Shown in pieces: positions 24,718 through 34,047 of a stretch of 64,000 bases of DNA (positions within the stretch are counted from its first letter, which is position 1; each line of letters begins with the position of its first letter). Made by a program: the position numbers and the translations under genes. This DNA comes from Aureimonas glaciei (GTDB lineage: Bacteria > Pseudomonadota > Alphaproteobacteria > Rhizobiales > Rhizobiaceae), in the NCBI RefSeq assembly GCF_014643375.1, contig NZ_BMJJ01000002.1:345-64344 (forward strand). The letters run 5' to 3'. Under the pieces are notes generated by a model. The model worked only from the letters and a program-made list of their open reading frames with translations. It did not search any database and was not told the DNA's origin.

Positions 24718-24896
24718 GATGAAATCCTCTCTTCTGCGGCGCTCGCCCCGACCGGTGCGTCCGGAAAGGTCGACGCACGGGCGGAGCGATGGCGGCGACG
24801 GGTGCCGCCAGGCCGCAATCGCTCTTAGTTTCTCAATGTCTTGCCAGAATGACCAGATTGCGGCCACGGCGCCAGATTGCGCCGGCTCCGCTGTCG

Positions 24897-25928
24897 TCAG
24901 TTCACCCGGTCGATGCAGAAGGCGACGACGTCGAGCAGCGCCGTGCGACTGGGCGAGGCCGGCAGCGCGCTGGCCGCGCCGAACGCCTTTTCGCCGAACC
25001 CGCGCGCCCGCGCCACCGTCGCCTCCAGTGCGCCGTGCCGTTCCAGCAGGCGTTTGGCCTCGAGCAGCGCCGCATCGTCGTTCTCGCCACCCTCCAGCGC
25101 ACCGCGCCAGAACGCCTTTTCCGCCTCGCTGCCGCGCTGGTGCGCGAGGATCACCGGCAGGGTCAGCTTGCCCTCGCGGAAATCGTCGCCGGTGTTCTTG
25201 CCGAGCGCCTGGGCGGTGCCGCGATAGTCGAGGACGTCGTCGACGAGCTGGAAGGCGAGACCGAGGTTGAGGCCATAGGCGCGCATCTGCGCCTGCGCCT
25301 CGGGGCCGGCCTCGGCGAGCACGGGGCCCACCTCCGTCGCCGCGGCGAACAGCGCCGCCGTCTTCGCCTCGATCACCTTGAGATAGTCCGCCTCGCCGGT
25401 CGTCATCCGCTTGGCCGCCGAAAGCTGCCAGACTTCGCCCTCGGCGATGACGACGGAGGCGGTGGAGAGAATGCGCAGCGCCGACAGCTCTCCGACGTCG
25501 ACCATCATCCGAAAGGCCTGGCCGAGCAGGAAATCGCCGACGAGGACGCTCGCCTGGTTGCCCCAGATCATCCGCGCCGACTGCTTGCCGCGCCTCAGAT
25601 CGCTCTCGTCGACGACATCGTCGTGCAGGAGCGTCGCGGTGTGCATGAATTCGACGCTGGCGGCGAGCTTCACATGATCGCTACCGCGATAGCCATAGGC
25701 CAGCGCCGAGGCGATGGTCAGCATCGGCCTGAGGCGCTTGCCCCCCGAGGAGATCAGATGCTCGGCGATCTCGGGGATCAGCGCCACGTTCGAACCGGCC
25801 ATCGCCAGGATCATAGCATTGACCTCGCCCATGGCCGGCGCCGTCAGCGCGACGATGGCGTCGATCGAGGCCTTCGAGGATGTCTCCCGGACGGGACTGG
25901 CAACACTCACGAGATTCACTCCGTTCAA
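24897..25928 (-). CDS. ispB: Long-chain polyprenyl diphosphate synthase
   Basis: A 343-residue all-trans prenyltransferase supplying the ubiquinone side chain. GGKRLRP is at residues 62-68, the first aspartate motif DDVVD at 103-107 and the second, DDVLD, at 230-234. The residues just before the first motif are small (Ala98, Thr99), which permits long products (C40-C50). UbiA, encoded at 39220, would use the product. The 179 bp downstream to the TPR gene start holds no gene. Confidence 0.93.
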   Translation of the reverse strand: MNGVNLVSVASPVRETSSKASIDAIVALTAPAMGEVNAMILAMAGSNVALIPEIAEHLISSGGKRLRPMLTIASALAYGYRGSDHVKLAASVEFMHTATLLHDDVVDESDLRRGKQSARMIWGNQASVLVGDFLLGQAFRMMVDVGELSALRILSTASVVIAEGEVWQLSAAKRMTTGEADYLKVIEAKTAALFAAATEVGPVLAEAGPEAQAQMRAYGLNLGLAFQLVDDVLDYRGTAQALGKNTGDDFREGKLTLPVILAHQRGSEAEKAFWRGALEGGENDDAALLEAKRLLERHGALEATVARARGFGEKAFGAASALPASPSRTALLDVVAFCIDRVN

Positions 25929-26188
25929 TGGTCGGGACTAAACACGGGGACGCGTGGGCGGCAAGCCGGAAGATGGCGCGCCGGACGCCGAGTGGAAGGG
26001 TCGAGGGGTCCTCGCCCGTCTCGACGCGGGCCGCATCGGGACACGCCGTGGCGCCGCGGACGGAGCAGGGATTGCTGCGGCGCCGGCCAAGATGCGATGA
26101 TCGCGGTTCGGCGGCCCGTCTGTGGAGGGGCCGCATCCGGCGCGGCCTCTGCCCGCAAGGCCGGAAGACTGGAAGGTTGGTAAGCCCG

Positions 26189-26410
26189 ATGATCGAACTG
26201 ATGCGCTCCAATGACGCGGTCCTGATTTCCTTTGTCGACGCGCTCCTGAAGGATGCCGAGATCGGCCATTTCGTCGCGGACGCGCATATGAGCATTCTCG
26301 ACGGCTCGATCGGCGTCCTGCCGCGTCGGATCATGGTGGAGGCCGACCGGCTGGACCAGGCGCGCCGCCTGCTGCGCGACGCCGAGCTCGGCCACGAGCT
26401 GTCGCGCTAA
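26189..26410 (+). CDS. DUF2007-type small protein
   Basis: A 73-residue protein, MIELMRSNDAVLISFVDALL..., with the DUF2007 pattern: an N-terminal strand-helix and a final helix LDQARRLLRDAELGHELSR. These proteins resemble PII-like signal folds, but no role is established. It is 14 bp upstream of the methyltransferase and probably co-transcribed. GGAAGG lies about 12 bases before the ATG. The 260 bp between this gene and the divergent ispB hold no other recognised feature. Confidence 0.85.
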   Translation: MIELMRSNDAVLISFVDALLKDAEIGHFVADAHMSILDGSIGVLPRRIMVEADRLDQARRLLRDAELGHELSR

Positions 26411-26424
26411 GCGGGGAGGGGGCC

Positions 26425-27261
26425 GTGCCGCTGCCGGACCTGGCACCCGATGCGGTCGGTGAGGGGCGGGCGGCGTCGGCGGAGCCTGCGGCCGAGACCT
26501 CGGTCGACAGTTTCTATGCCGGCCGTTTCCACCTCGTGCAGCCGCAGGGGCAGGGTTTTCGCGCCGGGCTCGACGCGCTGCTCCTGGCCGCGAGCCTGCC
26601 GGCGGGCCGAGGCGGCACCGCCGTGGATCTTGGTGCCGGGGCCGGGGCCGTCGGCTTTGCCGCGGTGGCGCGCTGTCCGGCCCTGGCGATGACGCTGGTC
26701 GAAAACAATGACGTGATGGCGGCGCTCGCGCGCCGGTCGGTGGCGCTCCCCGGCAATGCGGCGCTGGCGCCGCGGCTCCGCGTCGTCGAGGCCGACGTCC
26801 TCGGACGACGGGCGGCGCGCGAAGCGGCGGGGCTCGCCGATGGCGACTATGCCACGGTCGTGACCAACCCGCCCTTCCATCCCCCCGGCGGCCGCGCCTC
26901 GCCCGATGCGCTGCGCCACGCGGCGCGGGCGGCGACGAACGAAGACTTTCTCATCCGCTGGATCCGTTCCGGCGCGGCCCTGCTCGCCCATGGCGGCCTG
27001 TTTGCGATGATCGCCCGGCCCGACAGCCTGGCCGATATCCTGAACGCCTGCGAGCGGCGCCTCGGCGACATCCGCCTCCTGCCGGTGCACGCCCATGCCG
27101 GCGCTCCGGCGATGCGCCTGCTCTTGCACGCCCGCAAGGGCTCGCGGGCGCCGCTGTCGCTGCTGCCGGGCCTGGTGCTGCACGGCGCGGACGGCGGCCT
27201 GACGGCGGCGGGAACCGGCATCGGAACGGGAGACGCCACGATCGATCTCGGCCTCGCCTGA
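26425..27261 (+). CDS. TrmN6-like SAM-dependent methyltransferase
   Basis: A 278-residue class I methyltransferase. The SAM-binding DLGAGAG is at residues 68-74 and the N6-adenine-type catalytic motif NPPF at 148-151, followed by HPPGGRASP. The order matches tRNA1(Val) adenine-37 N6-methyltransferases (TrmN6/YfiC). It starts at a GTG with GGGAGGG just upstream. RNA or protein substrate not proven. Confidence 0.82.
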   Translation: MPLPDLAPDAVGEGRAASAEPAAETSVDSFYAGRFHLVQPQGQGFRAGLDALLLAASLPAGRGGTAVDLGAGAGAVGFAAVARCPALAMTLVENNDVMAALARRSVALPGNAALAPRLRVVEADVLGRRAAREAAGLADGDYATVVTNPPFHPPGGRASPDALRHAARAATNEDFLIRWIRSGAALLAHGGLFAMIARPDSLADILNACERRLGDIRLLPVHAHAGAPAMRLLLHARKGSRAPLSLLPGLVLHGADGGLTAAGTGIGTGDATIDLGLA

Positions 27262-27379
27262 GGCCGCGTCCTCGCCGGCAGTTCCCGCGGTGACACCGCT
27301 TCCGCCTCGCCGGGCAATTGCGCGGACGCGGCGGGTGCCTACATGGAGGCTCCGGATCCTCTTCCCGAAAGCAGACGCC

Positions 27380-28255
27380 TTGGCCTTTCCGCTGCAGAAA
27401 TATCTCCCCAAGCGCTTCCGCTCGGATGCGATCATCGTCCCGGTGGTGCGGCTGAGCGGCACGATCATGGCCTCGTCCGGGCCGTTGCGGCAGAGCCTGT
27501 CGCTGGCGGGCGTCGCCGGTGCGCTGGACAAGGCCTTTGCCGTGAAGAAGGCGCCGGCGGTGGCGATCCTGGTCAATTCGCCCGGCGGCTCGCCCGTGCA
27601 GTCGCGCTTGATCTACCAGCGCATCCGCGATCTCGCCGCCGAAAAGAACAAGACCGTGCTCGTCTTCGTCGAGGATGTCGCGGCCTCCGGCGGCTACATG
27701 ATCGCCTGCGCCGGCGACGAGATCATCGCCGATCCCTCCTCGATCGTCGGCTCGATCGGCGTCGTCTCCGGCGGCTTCGGCTTCGTCGACATGATCCACA
27801 AGCTCGGCATCGAGCGCCGCGTGCACTCGACCGGCGAGAACAAGGCGCGGCTCGATCCCTTCCAGCCGGAGCGGCCGGAGGACATCGCCCATCTCCTGGC
27901 GCTGCAGGCCGAAGTGCACGAGACCTTCATCGACCTCGTCAAGGCGAGCCGCGGCGATCGCCTCGTCGACGATCCCGATCTCTTCACCGGCCAGTTCTGG
28001 TCGGGCAAACGCGGCCTCTCGCTCGGTCTCGTCGATGGTCTCGGCGATCTGCGCGCGGTCCTGCGCGAGCGCTATGGCGTGAAGGTGAAGCCGACCCTGG
28101 TGCAGCCGAACCGCGGCCTCTTCGGCCGACGGCCGGCGACCGGCATCGGCACCGCGGGCGGCATGCTCGATCCCGCCCGCATCGGCGCGGGGGCTGCCGA
28201 GCAGCTCGCCGTGATGGCCGAGGAGAGACTCGCCTGGGCGCGCTTCGGTCTCTGA
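27380..28255 (+). CDS. S49-family signal peptide peptidase-like protease (SohB/SppA)
   Basis: About 291 residues. The catalytic serine lies in EDVAASGGYMIACAGDEI (about Ser103 from this start), followed by the typical SSIVGSIGVVSGGFGF. VAILVNSPGGSPVQS is the conserved strand before it. SppA-type proteases digest cleaved signal peptides. The TTG at 27380 is proposed because homologues begin close to the LPKRFR segment; the frame opens at 27290, which would add about 30 non-conserved residues. Confidence 0.85.
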   Translation: MAFPLQKYLPKRFRSDAIIVPVVRLSGTIMASSGPLRQSLSLAGVAGALDKAFAVKKAPAVAILVNSPGGSPVQSRLIYQRIRDLAAEKNKTVLVFVEDVAASGGYMIACAGDEIIADPSSIVGSIGVVSGGFGFVDMIHKLGIERRVHSTGENKARLDPFQPERPEDIAHLLALQAEVHETFIDLVKASRGDRLVDDPDLFTGQFWSGKRGLSLGLVDGLGDLRAVLRERYGVKVKPTLVQPNRGLFGRRPATGIGTAGGMLDPARIGAGAAEQLAVMAEERLAWARFGL

Positions 28256-28452
28256 TCGGTGGCGCAGGCGCCGCACGCGGTGCCCTTGCCGCCAGGCCTC
28301 CGGCACCGCAAACGGGCATCCCGGTCGGGCTATGCGGCTTGGGGTATATCGCCGCACGCGGGAACCGTCCGCCCGGATCCGGCGTATCGAAGACGCAGCA
28401 CCTGTGCTCTACTGGCTCCTTCCCGCGGCCCCATTGATTGCACTCCGTTACG

Positions 28453-28647
28453 ATGGTCGATCTGATGCCCCAATTCCTGCTTCTCGGCTTCGTCGGGGCT
28501 GCGGCCTACTACGGCTTCAAGCGGCTGAAGGATGACGCGCTGCGCCTATCCGAGCGCAGCCGCAGAGCCGAGGCCGAGCAGCGCACCGGCGCACAGGGGA
28601 CCCTGGTGCGCGGCGACGACGGAATCTACCGCGTCAAGAAGGACTGA
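28453..28647 (+). CDS. Small membrane-anchored protein, conserved between sppA and glyQ
   Basis: A 64-residue protein with one N-terminal membrane helix ([17 protein letters not shown]) followed by a charged segment and the ending [16 protein letters not shown]. The compact charged tail suggests a real gene. Function not known. A TTG at 28438 is an alternative start. Confidence 0.65.
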   Translation: MVDLMPQFLLLGFVGAAAYYGFKRLKDDALRLSERSRRAEAEQRTGAQGTLVRGDDGIYRVKKD

Positions 28648-28759
28648 TCCGGCCACCCCGGGACTGGCGCGTCCGCCCCCGCGCTTGACGCTCCCGGCCC
28701 GTCATGGCACCTCGCCCGCATCCGTGGCGCCGGCCGGCGCCCGCACCGAGAGCCCCGAT

Positions 28760-29722
28760 ATGTCCGACCTGCCGCCGCATATGCGCCCCGAGCGCTCCTT
28801 CCAGGCGCTGATCCTGACGCTGCACCGCTACTGGGCCGACTATGGCTGCGTGATCCTGCAGCCCTACGACATGGAGGTCGGCGCCGGCACCTTCCATCCC
28901 GGCACGACGCTGCGCGCGCTCGGGCCAAAACCCTGGAACGCCGCCTATGCCCAGCCCTCGCGCCGCCCCAAGGACGGCCGCTACGGCGAGAACCCGAACC
29001 GGCTGCAGCACTACTACCAGTACCAGGTGATCCTGAAGCCGAACCCACCGAACCTGCAGGAGCTCTATCTCGGTTCCCTGAAGGCCATCGGCATCGACAC
29101 CGCCCTCCACGACATCCGCTTCGTCGAGGACGACTGGGAGAGCCCGACGCTCGGCGCCTGGGGTCTCGGCTGGGAGTGCTGGTGCGACGGCATGGAAGTC
29201 TCGCAGTTCACCTATTTCCAGCAGATCTGCGGCATCGAATGCGCGCCCGTCGCGGGTGAACTGACCTACGGCCTCGAGCGTCTGGCGATGTACGTGCAGA
29301 ACGTCGACTCCATCTATGACCTCAACTTCAACGGCCGCGAGGGCGAGGAGAAGGTCACCTATGGCGACGTCTTCCTGCAGGCCGAGCAGGAATATTCCCG
29401 CTACAATTTCGAGCACGCCGACACCGCCGTCCTGCTGCGCCATTTCGACGAGGCCGAGGCCGAATGCCGGGCGCTGCTCGCCGCCGGCGCGGCGAGGCCG
29501 GACGCCCGGGAAGGGCGGCACCTGATGGCGCAGCCCGCCTATGACCAGGCGATCAAGGCGAGCCACGTCTTCAACCTGCTCGACGCCCGCGGCGTGATCT
29601 CCGTCACCGAACGCCAGAGCTACATTTTTCGCGTCCGCACGCTGGCGAAGGCCTGTGGCGAGGCGTTCCTGGCCACCGAGGGCGGCGGCTTTGATTATCG
29701 GATGCCGACGCAGGCTGCCTGA
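28760..29722 (+). CDS. glyQ: Glycine-tRNA ligase alpha subunit
   Basis: A 320-residue catalytic alpha subunit of the bacterial heterotetrameric GlyRS. Class II motifs are visible: [18 protein letters not shown] near the N-terminus, [14 protein letters not shown] (motif 2) and the motif-3 block [13 protein letters not shown]. It is separated from glyS by about 1.66 kb with two unrelated genes, a rhizobial arrangement. The ATG at 28760 suits the family; the open frame upstream is not conserved. Confidence 0.96.
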   Translation: MSDLPPHMRPERSFQALILTLHRYWADYGCVILQPYDMEVGAGTFHPGTTLRALGPKPWNAAYAQPSRRPKDGRYGENPNRLQHYYQYQVILKPNPPNLQELYLGSLKAIGIDTALHDIRFVEDDWESPTLGAWGLGWECWCDGMEVSQFTYFQQICGIECAPVAGELTYGLERLAMYVQNVDSIYDLNFNGREGEEKVTYGDVFLQAEQEYSRYNFEHADTAVLLRHFDEAEAECRALLAAGAARPDAREGRHLMAQPAYDQAIKASHVFNLLDARGVISVTERQSYIFRVRTLAKACGEAFLATEGGGFDYRMPTQAA

Positions 29723-29808
29723 ACTAAGCTCGCTCTTATTACTGCCGCCACGGCACCAAAGCCTGCCAGCCGCGTTGCGGTGCGGGACATCATGAGGAGC
29801 ATGCATCC

Positions 29809-30702
29809 ATGCGTTGGACAGGTCGGCGGCAGAGCGACAATATCGAGGACCGTCGCGGCGGTGGCGGCGGCTTCGGCGGCGGTGGCATGCGGACGCCGAT
29901 CCGCGCCGGGCGCGGCGGCGGCCTGGGCCTCGTCGGCTTGATCATCGTCGGCGCGGTCCTGTGGTTTGGCTTCGGCGTCAACCCGATGTTCCTGTTCGGC
30001 ATGGACGGCGGCAGCCAGACCCAGCAGTCGCAGACAGCGAGCGGCCCTGGCGTGCAGGGCACGTCTGACAAGACGGACGATTTCGTCGCCACTGTCCTTG
30101 CCGACACCGAGGACGTCTGGACCAAGCGCTTCGCCGATGCCGGCGAGCAGTATCCGGCGCCGACCCTTGTCCTGTTCAACAATTCCATCGCCTCGGCTTG
30201 CGGCAATGCGAGTTCGGCGAGCGGGCCGTTCTACTGTCCCTCGGACCAGAAGCTCTACATCGACCTGTCCTTCTTCCGGCAGCTGAAGGATCAGCTGAAT
30301 GCCGGCGGCGATTTCGCCCAGGCCTATGTCGTGGCGCACGAGGTCGGCCACCACATCCAGAACATCACCGGCATCCTGCCGGCCTTTGACCAGGCTCGGC
30401 GGGGCGTCGGCGAGGCCGAGGCCAACGCCCTGTCGGTCCGCATCGAGCTGCAGGCCGACTGCTATGCCGGCATCTGGGCGCACGACACGCAGGCCGCGGG
30501 CTATGTCGAAGCGGGCGACATCGACGAAGCGCTGAACGCCGCCGAGCAGATCGGCGACGACACGCTGCAGAAGGCGAGCCAGGGCTATGTCGTGCCCGAC
30601 AGTTTTAACCACGGCACCTCGGCGCAGCGCCAGACCTGGTTCAGGCGCGGCTTCGAAGAGGGCAGCGTCGCAGCCTGCGATACGTCGCAGGGCGACATCT
30701 GA
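29809..30702 (+). CDS. Membrane-anchored neutral zinc metallopeptidase (YpfJ/KPN_02809 type)
   Basis: A 297-residue protein. A glycine-rich N-terminal stretch (RRGGGGGFGGGG) and one membrane helix at about residues 40-55 precede a periplasmic domain. The zinc motif HEVGHH occurs near residues 177-182 (VVAHEVGHHIQN), and the third ligand region is ELQADCYAGIW. The family is widespread; substrates are unknown. It lies between glyQ and glyS. Confidence 0.9.
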   Translation: MRWTGRRQSDNIEDRRGGGGGFGGGGMRTPIRAGRGGGLGLVGLIIVGAVLWFGFGVNPMFLFGMDGGSQTQQSQTASGPGVQGTSDKTDDFVATVLADTEDVWTKRFADAGEQYPAPTLVLFNNSIASACGNASSASGPFYCPSDQKLYIDLSFFRQLKDQLNAGGDFAQAYVVAHEVGHHIQNITGILPAFDQARRGVGEAEANALSVRIELQADCYAGIWAHDTQAAGYVEAGDIDEALNAAEQIGDDTLQKASQGYVVPDSFNHGTSAQRQTWFRRGFEEGSVAACDTSQGDI

Positions 30703-30743
30703 GGCATGACGAAAATGGCAGTCCTGGTAGGGCGGCGGCGCTC

Positions 30744-30859
30744 GCCCCCCTCTGGCCTGCCGGCCATCTCCCCCTCGAGGGGGGAGATCGGCTTGTCGCA
30801 AAGGGTGACGCTCCTGATCTCCCCCCTTGAGGGGGAGATGCCGGCAGGCAGAGGGGGGC
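30744..30859. repeat. Palindromic dispersed repeat, ATCTCCCCC type, copy A
   Basis: Outer arms GCCCCCCTCTGGCCTGCC (30744-30761) and GGCAGGCAGAGGGGGGC (30843-30859) enclose two hairpins, CATCTCCCCCTCGAGGGGGGAG and ATCTCCCCCCTTGAGGGGGAG (cores given). The inner hairpins match those inside glyS at 33094-33226. It fills the gap before the DUF559 gene. Confidence 0.85.
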
Positions 30860-30902
30860 GCGACACCCTCGACTTTTCCAACAGCCGGCAGACAGCTTCT
30901 CC

Positions 30903-31337
30903 ATGGCGCTGACTCGCCTGCAGTTGAAGGCGCAGCGCGCGCGGCGCGCCGTCGACAGCACCTCGACGGGTCTGGAAGACCTGCTCTGGCCTTCTCTCCG
31001 AGCCATTCCCGGCGAAGGCCAGCATTTCCGCCGCCAGGTCCGCATCGGCGCCTATCTCTGCGACTTCGTCTCGCAGCCGCTCGGCCTGATCGTCGAGCTC
31101 GACGGGGCCCAGCACCACACCCCGCACCAACTCGCCAAGGATGCGGCGCGCGATGACTGGCTGGCCGCACAAGGAATTCACGTGCTGCGCTTCGCCAACG
31201 CCGCGGTGCGCGCCGATCCGGCCGCCGTTCTTGACAGCATCCGCGCCGTGGTCGAAGAGCGGCGCAGGCTGCCGCGCCGCGATGTGCCGGAGCCGGCGCC
31301 CGCGCCGGGCAAGCGCTGCCCGCGACCGAAACGATGA
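30903..31337 (+). CDS. DUF559-family endonuclease-like protein
   Basis: A 144-residue protein with the DUF559 (very-short-patch-repair-like restriction fold) pattern: an N-terminal E-W/L-region TGLEDLLWPSLRA, then FRRQVRIGAYLCDFVS, the catalytic-like IVELDGAQHH and the strand GIHVLRFANAAVRADP. These are stand-alone nuclease-fold proteins of unclear role, often close to mobile or repeat-bearing DNA. It follows a palindromic repeat and is 47 bp upstream of glyS. Confidence 0.85.
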   Translation: MALTRLQLKAQRARRAVDSTSTGLEDLLWPSLRAIPGEGQHFRRQVRIGAYLCDFVSQPLGLIVELDGAQHHTPHQLAKDAARDDWLAAQGIHVLRFANAAVRADPAAVLDSIRAVVEERRRLPRRDVPEPAPAPGKRCPRPKR

Positions 31338-31384
31338 GGCCGTCCGCCGGCCGGAAAGCCCTTTTCTGAAGGGTGGAGAGACCG

Positions 31385-33667
31385 ATGCCCGACCTTCTGA
31401 TCGAACTGCGCTCCGAGGAGATCCCCGCCCGCATGCAGCGCAAGGCGGCGGGCGACCTGAAGAAGCTGGTCACCGACGGTCTCGTTGCCGCCGGCCTCAC
31501 CTATGAGGGCGCGCGAGAGTACTGGACGCCGCGCCGCCTCACCCTCGACATCCGCGGCGTCGACGCCCGCTCCAAGGACCAGGTCGAGGACCGCAAGGGC
31601 CCGCGCACCGACGCGCCGGCCAAGGCGATCGAGGGATTCCTGAAGGGCGCGGGCCTTTCGTCGATCGAGGAGGCGCATGTCCACTCCGATCCGAAGAAGG
31701 GCGATTTCTACGTCGCGCATATGCGCAAGCCCGGCCAGGCGGCGGAGGACATCGTCGCCGAACTGATGCCCAAAATCATCCGCGAGTTCCCCTGGCCGAA
31801 ATCCATGCGCTGGGGCAAGGCCTCGCGCGAGCCGGGAAGCTTGCGCTGGGTGCGCCCGCTGCAGTCGATCCTCTGCACCTTCGGCCCCGAGACCTCCGAG
31901 CCGGTCGTCGTCGACTTCGAGGTCGGCGGCATCCGCTCCGGCAATCTCACCTACGGCCACCGTTTCCACGCGCCGGACGCGATCAAGGTGCGGCGCTTCG
32001 ACGATTATGTCTCGAGCCTCGAGCGCGCCTACGTCGTCCTCGACGCCGACCGCCGCAAGGACATCATCCGCACCGACGCCGAGCACCTCGCCTTCGCGCA
32101 GGGGCTGGAAGTCGTGCCGGACGAGGCGCTGCTGGAGGAGGTTTCGGGCCTCGTCGAATGGCCCGTCGTCCTGATGGGCACTTTTGAGGAAGCGTTTCTC
32201 GCCATCCCGCCGGAAGTCGTGCGCCTCACCATCAAGACCAACCAGAAATGTTTTGTCACCCGCGCGCCCGGCGCCACGGGCCTGTCGAACAAGTTCGTCC
32301 TCGTCGCCAATATCGAGGCCTCCGACGGCGGCGCCGAGATCGCCCGCGGCAACGGCAAGGTCGTCCGCGCCCGGCTCTCCGACGCTTTGTATTTCTGGCA
32401 GACCGACCAGGCGGACCTCCCTGACATCGCCGGTCTGCAGGCCTCCGCGGAAAAGCTCGGCCTCGACCTGTCGAAGCCGCTCGACCAGCGCATGGCGAAA
32501 CTCGACGCCCTCGGCGTCACCTTCCACGCCAAGCTCGGCACGCAGGGCGCCCGCGTCCAGCGCATCGCCGCTTTGGCCCAGACGATCGCGCTGATGGTCG
32601 GCGCCGACCCGGCGCTGGCGAAGCGCGCCGCACTCCTCGCCAAGGCCGACCTCACCAGCGAGGCCGTCGGCGAGTTCCCCGAGCTGCAGGGCCTGATGGG
32701 CCGCTACTACGCGGCGCTGCAGGGCGAGCACCCGTCCGTGCAGGCGGCGATCGAGGAGCATTATCGCCCGCAGGGACCGGGCGATGCGGTGCCGACCGAT
32801 CCGGTCGCGGTTACGGTGGCTTTGGCGGACAAGCTGGACACGCTGGTGGGGTTCTGGGCGATCGACGAGAAGCCGACGGGGTCGAAGGACCCCTATGCGC
32901 TGCGGCGCGCGGCCTTGGGCGTGATCCGGATCGTGCTGGATCGTGCGCTCGAGTTCCATCTTGGCCAGGTCGTTGCGGATGCCGACCTTCTCGCCTTCTT
33001 CCACGACCGCCTGAAGGGCCAGCTGCGCGACCAGGGCGCGCGGCACGATCTCGTCGATGCGGTGCTGTCTGGTGTGCAGGACGGGAAAGCATCGATCTCC
33101 CCCCTTGAGGGGGAGATGCCTGGCAAGGCAGAGGGGGGTAGCGACGCTTCCGTTTCGTCTGCAACGCTTGGTGCCACGACACCCCCCTCTGGTCTGCCGA
33201 CCATCTCCCCCTCAAGGGGGGAGATCGGCCAATCTGATGCCGTCAATGACGACCTCCTCGACATCACCCGCCGCGTCGAAGCCCTCGGCGCCTTCCTCGC
33301 CAGCGAGGACGGCACCAACCTGCTCGCCGGCACGCGCCGCGCCGCGAACATCCTCGCCGCCGAGGAGAAGAAGGGCACGCGCATCGCCGGAAACGTCGAC
33401 CTCGCGCTGCTCGCCGAGCCGGAGGAGAAGCTGCTCGCCGCCGCCATCGACCGCGCCGAGCTGGAACTGGCCGCCGCGCTCCGCGCCGAGCACTACGGCC
33501 AGGCCATGGGCGCGCTGGCGAGCCTGCGCATCCCCGTCGACGCCTTCTTCGAAAAGGTGCTGGTCAATGCCGAGGACGAGGGATTGCGTGCCAACCGTCT
33601 GGCGCTCCTCACCCGCATCCGCGCCGCGACCCGGCAGGTGGCGGACTTTTCGAAGATCGCCGGCTGA
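31385..33667 (+). CDS. glyS: Glycine-tRNA ligase beta subunit with a repeat-derived insertion
   Basis: The beta subunit of GlyRS, 760 residues, longer than the roughly 700 usual in relatives. [17 protein letters not shown] starts the protein, and the HD-like and C-terminal tRNA-binding regions are intact ([41 protein letters not shown]). Residues about 570-614 ([14 protein letters not shown]...[11 protein letters not shown]) are encoded by a palindromic dispersed repeat, inserted in frame in the linker before the [10 protein letters not shown] helix. The flanking protein continues normally, so the gene is probably functional. GGTGGAGAG precedes the ATG. Confidence 0.95.
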   Translation: MPDLLIELRSEEIPARMQRKAAGDLKKLVTDGLVAAGLTYEGAREYWTPRRLTLDIRGVDARSKDQVEDRKGPRTDAPAKAIEGFLKGAGLSSIEEAHVHSDPKKGDFYVAHMRKPGQAAEDIVAELMPKIIREFPWPKSMRWGKASREPGSLRWVRPLQSILCTFGPETSEPVVVDFEVGGIRSGNLTYGHRFHAPDAIKVRRFDDYVSSLERAYVVLDADRRKDIIRTDAEHLAFAQGLEVVPDEALLEEVSGLVEWPVVLMGTFEEAFLAIPPEVVRLTIKTNQKCFVTRAPGATGLSNKFVLVANIEASDGGAEIARGNGKVVRARLSDALYFWQTDQADLPDIAGLQASAEKLGLDLSKPLDQRMAKLDALGVTFHAKLGTQGARVQRIAALAQTIALMVGADPALAKRAALLAKADLTSEAVGEFPELQGLMGRYYAALQGEHPSVQAAIEEHYRPQGPGDAVPTDPVAVTVALADKLDTLVGFWAIDEKPTGSKDPYALRRAALGVIRIVLDRALEFHLGQVVADADLLAFFHDRLKGQLRDQGARHDLVDAVLSGVQDGKASISPLEGEMPGKAEGGSDASVSSATLGATTPPSGLPTISPSRGEIGQSDAVNDDLLDITRRVEALGAFLASEDGTNLLAGTRRAANILAAEEKKGTRIAGNVDLALLAEPEEKLLAAAIDRAELELAAALRAEHYGQAMGALASLRIPVDAFFEKVLVNAEDEGLRANRLALLTRIRAATRQVADFSKIAG
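33094..33226. repeat. Palindromic dispersed repeat inside glyS, ATCTCCCCC type, copy B
   Basis: The arms GATCTCCCCCCTTGAGGG and CCCTCAAGGGGGGAGATC lie at the two ends, with inner arms GGCAGAGGGGGGT and ACCCCCCTCTGGTCTGCC. It is the same element as at 30744-30859, here with hairpins outermost. The total insertion keeps the glyS frame open; no stop codon occurs in that frame. Confidence 0.88.
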
Positions 33668-33694
33668 CGGCGGCAAGACGATCCACCCCATCCG

Positions 33695-33747
33695 GGCGAG
33701 ACGGCCGCTCCGGCTGTCGTCTCGCCATCGGGCCGATCGCCCGTTTT
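33695..33747 (+). terminator. Probable terminator after glyS
   Basis: A larger imperfect hairpin with arms GGCGAGAC (33695-33702) and GTCTCGCC (33719-33726) is followed by a small stem CGGGC-CGATC-GCCCG (33729-33743) and TTTT. The stem is short, so efficiency is uncertain. Confidence 0.5.
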
Positions 33748-34047
33748 CTGCCCCAATGTGGCGAAATCGCACCAAAACTGCGCGGCAGAGACGCGAAATT
33801 TTCCCGTCCAAACGTTTTTTCGGGCGCGAGGTCAGTTTCACGCAAGATGGGAAACAGCTATCCTTTTCAGTTGATTAACCATCCAATCGCAGAAATTATC
33901 ACGTAATATTTCGAATTGTTGCGTGATGTGATCAACTCTGCCCGGAACCTGCCCGATTGCACCGTCATGAAGTCTCCAGCCGCCAAGGGGTAACGGGCTC
34001 GTTCGCGAGACCCGCAAGACGACAGCGACGACGAGGGGAAGTTCTGA
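33748..34047. promoter_or_regulatory. AT-rich upstream region of the GH25 gene, with a TTAACCAT motif
   Basis: An unusually AT-rich pocket for this genome lies at about 33840-33930, 120-200 bp before the lysozyme start. It contains TTAACCAT at 33875-33882, a CtrA-type half-site, and a long imperfect dyad with ATCACG and CGTGAT arms near 33899-33928. A promoter is likely here; exact elements are not assigned. No gene is seen in this interval. Confidence 0.4.

Noticed and set aside
30903-31337. Vsr mismatch endonuclease
   Set aside because: The fold family is similar, but there is no adjacent DNA cytosine methyltransferase and the protein fits stand-alone DUF559 better.
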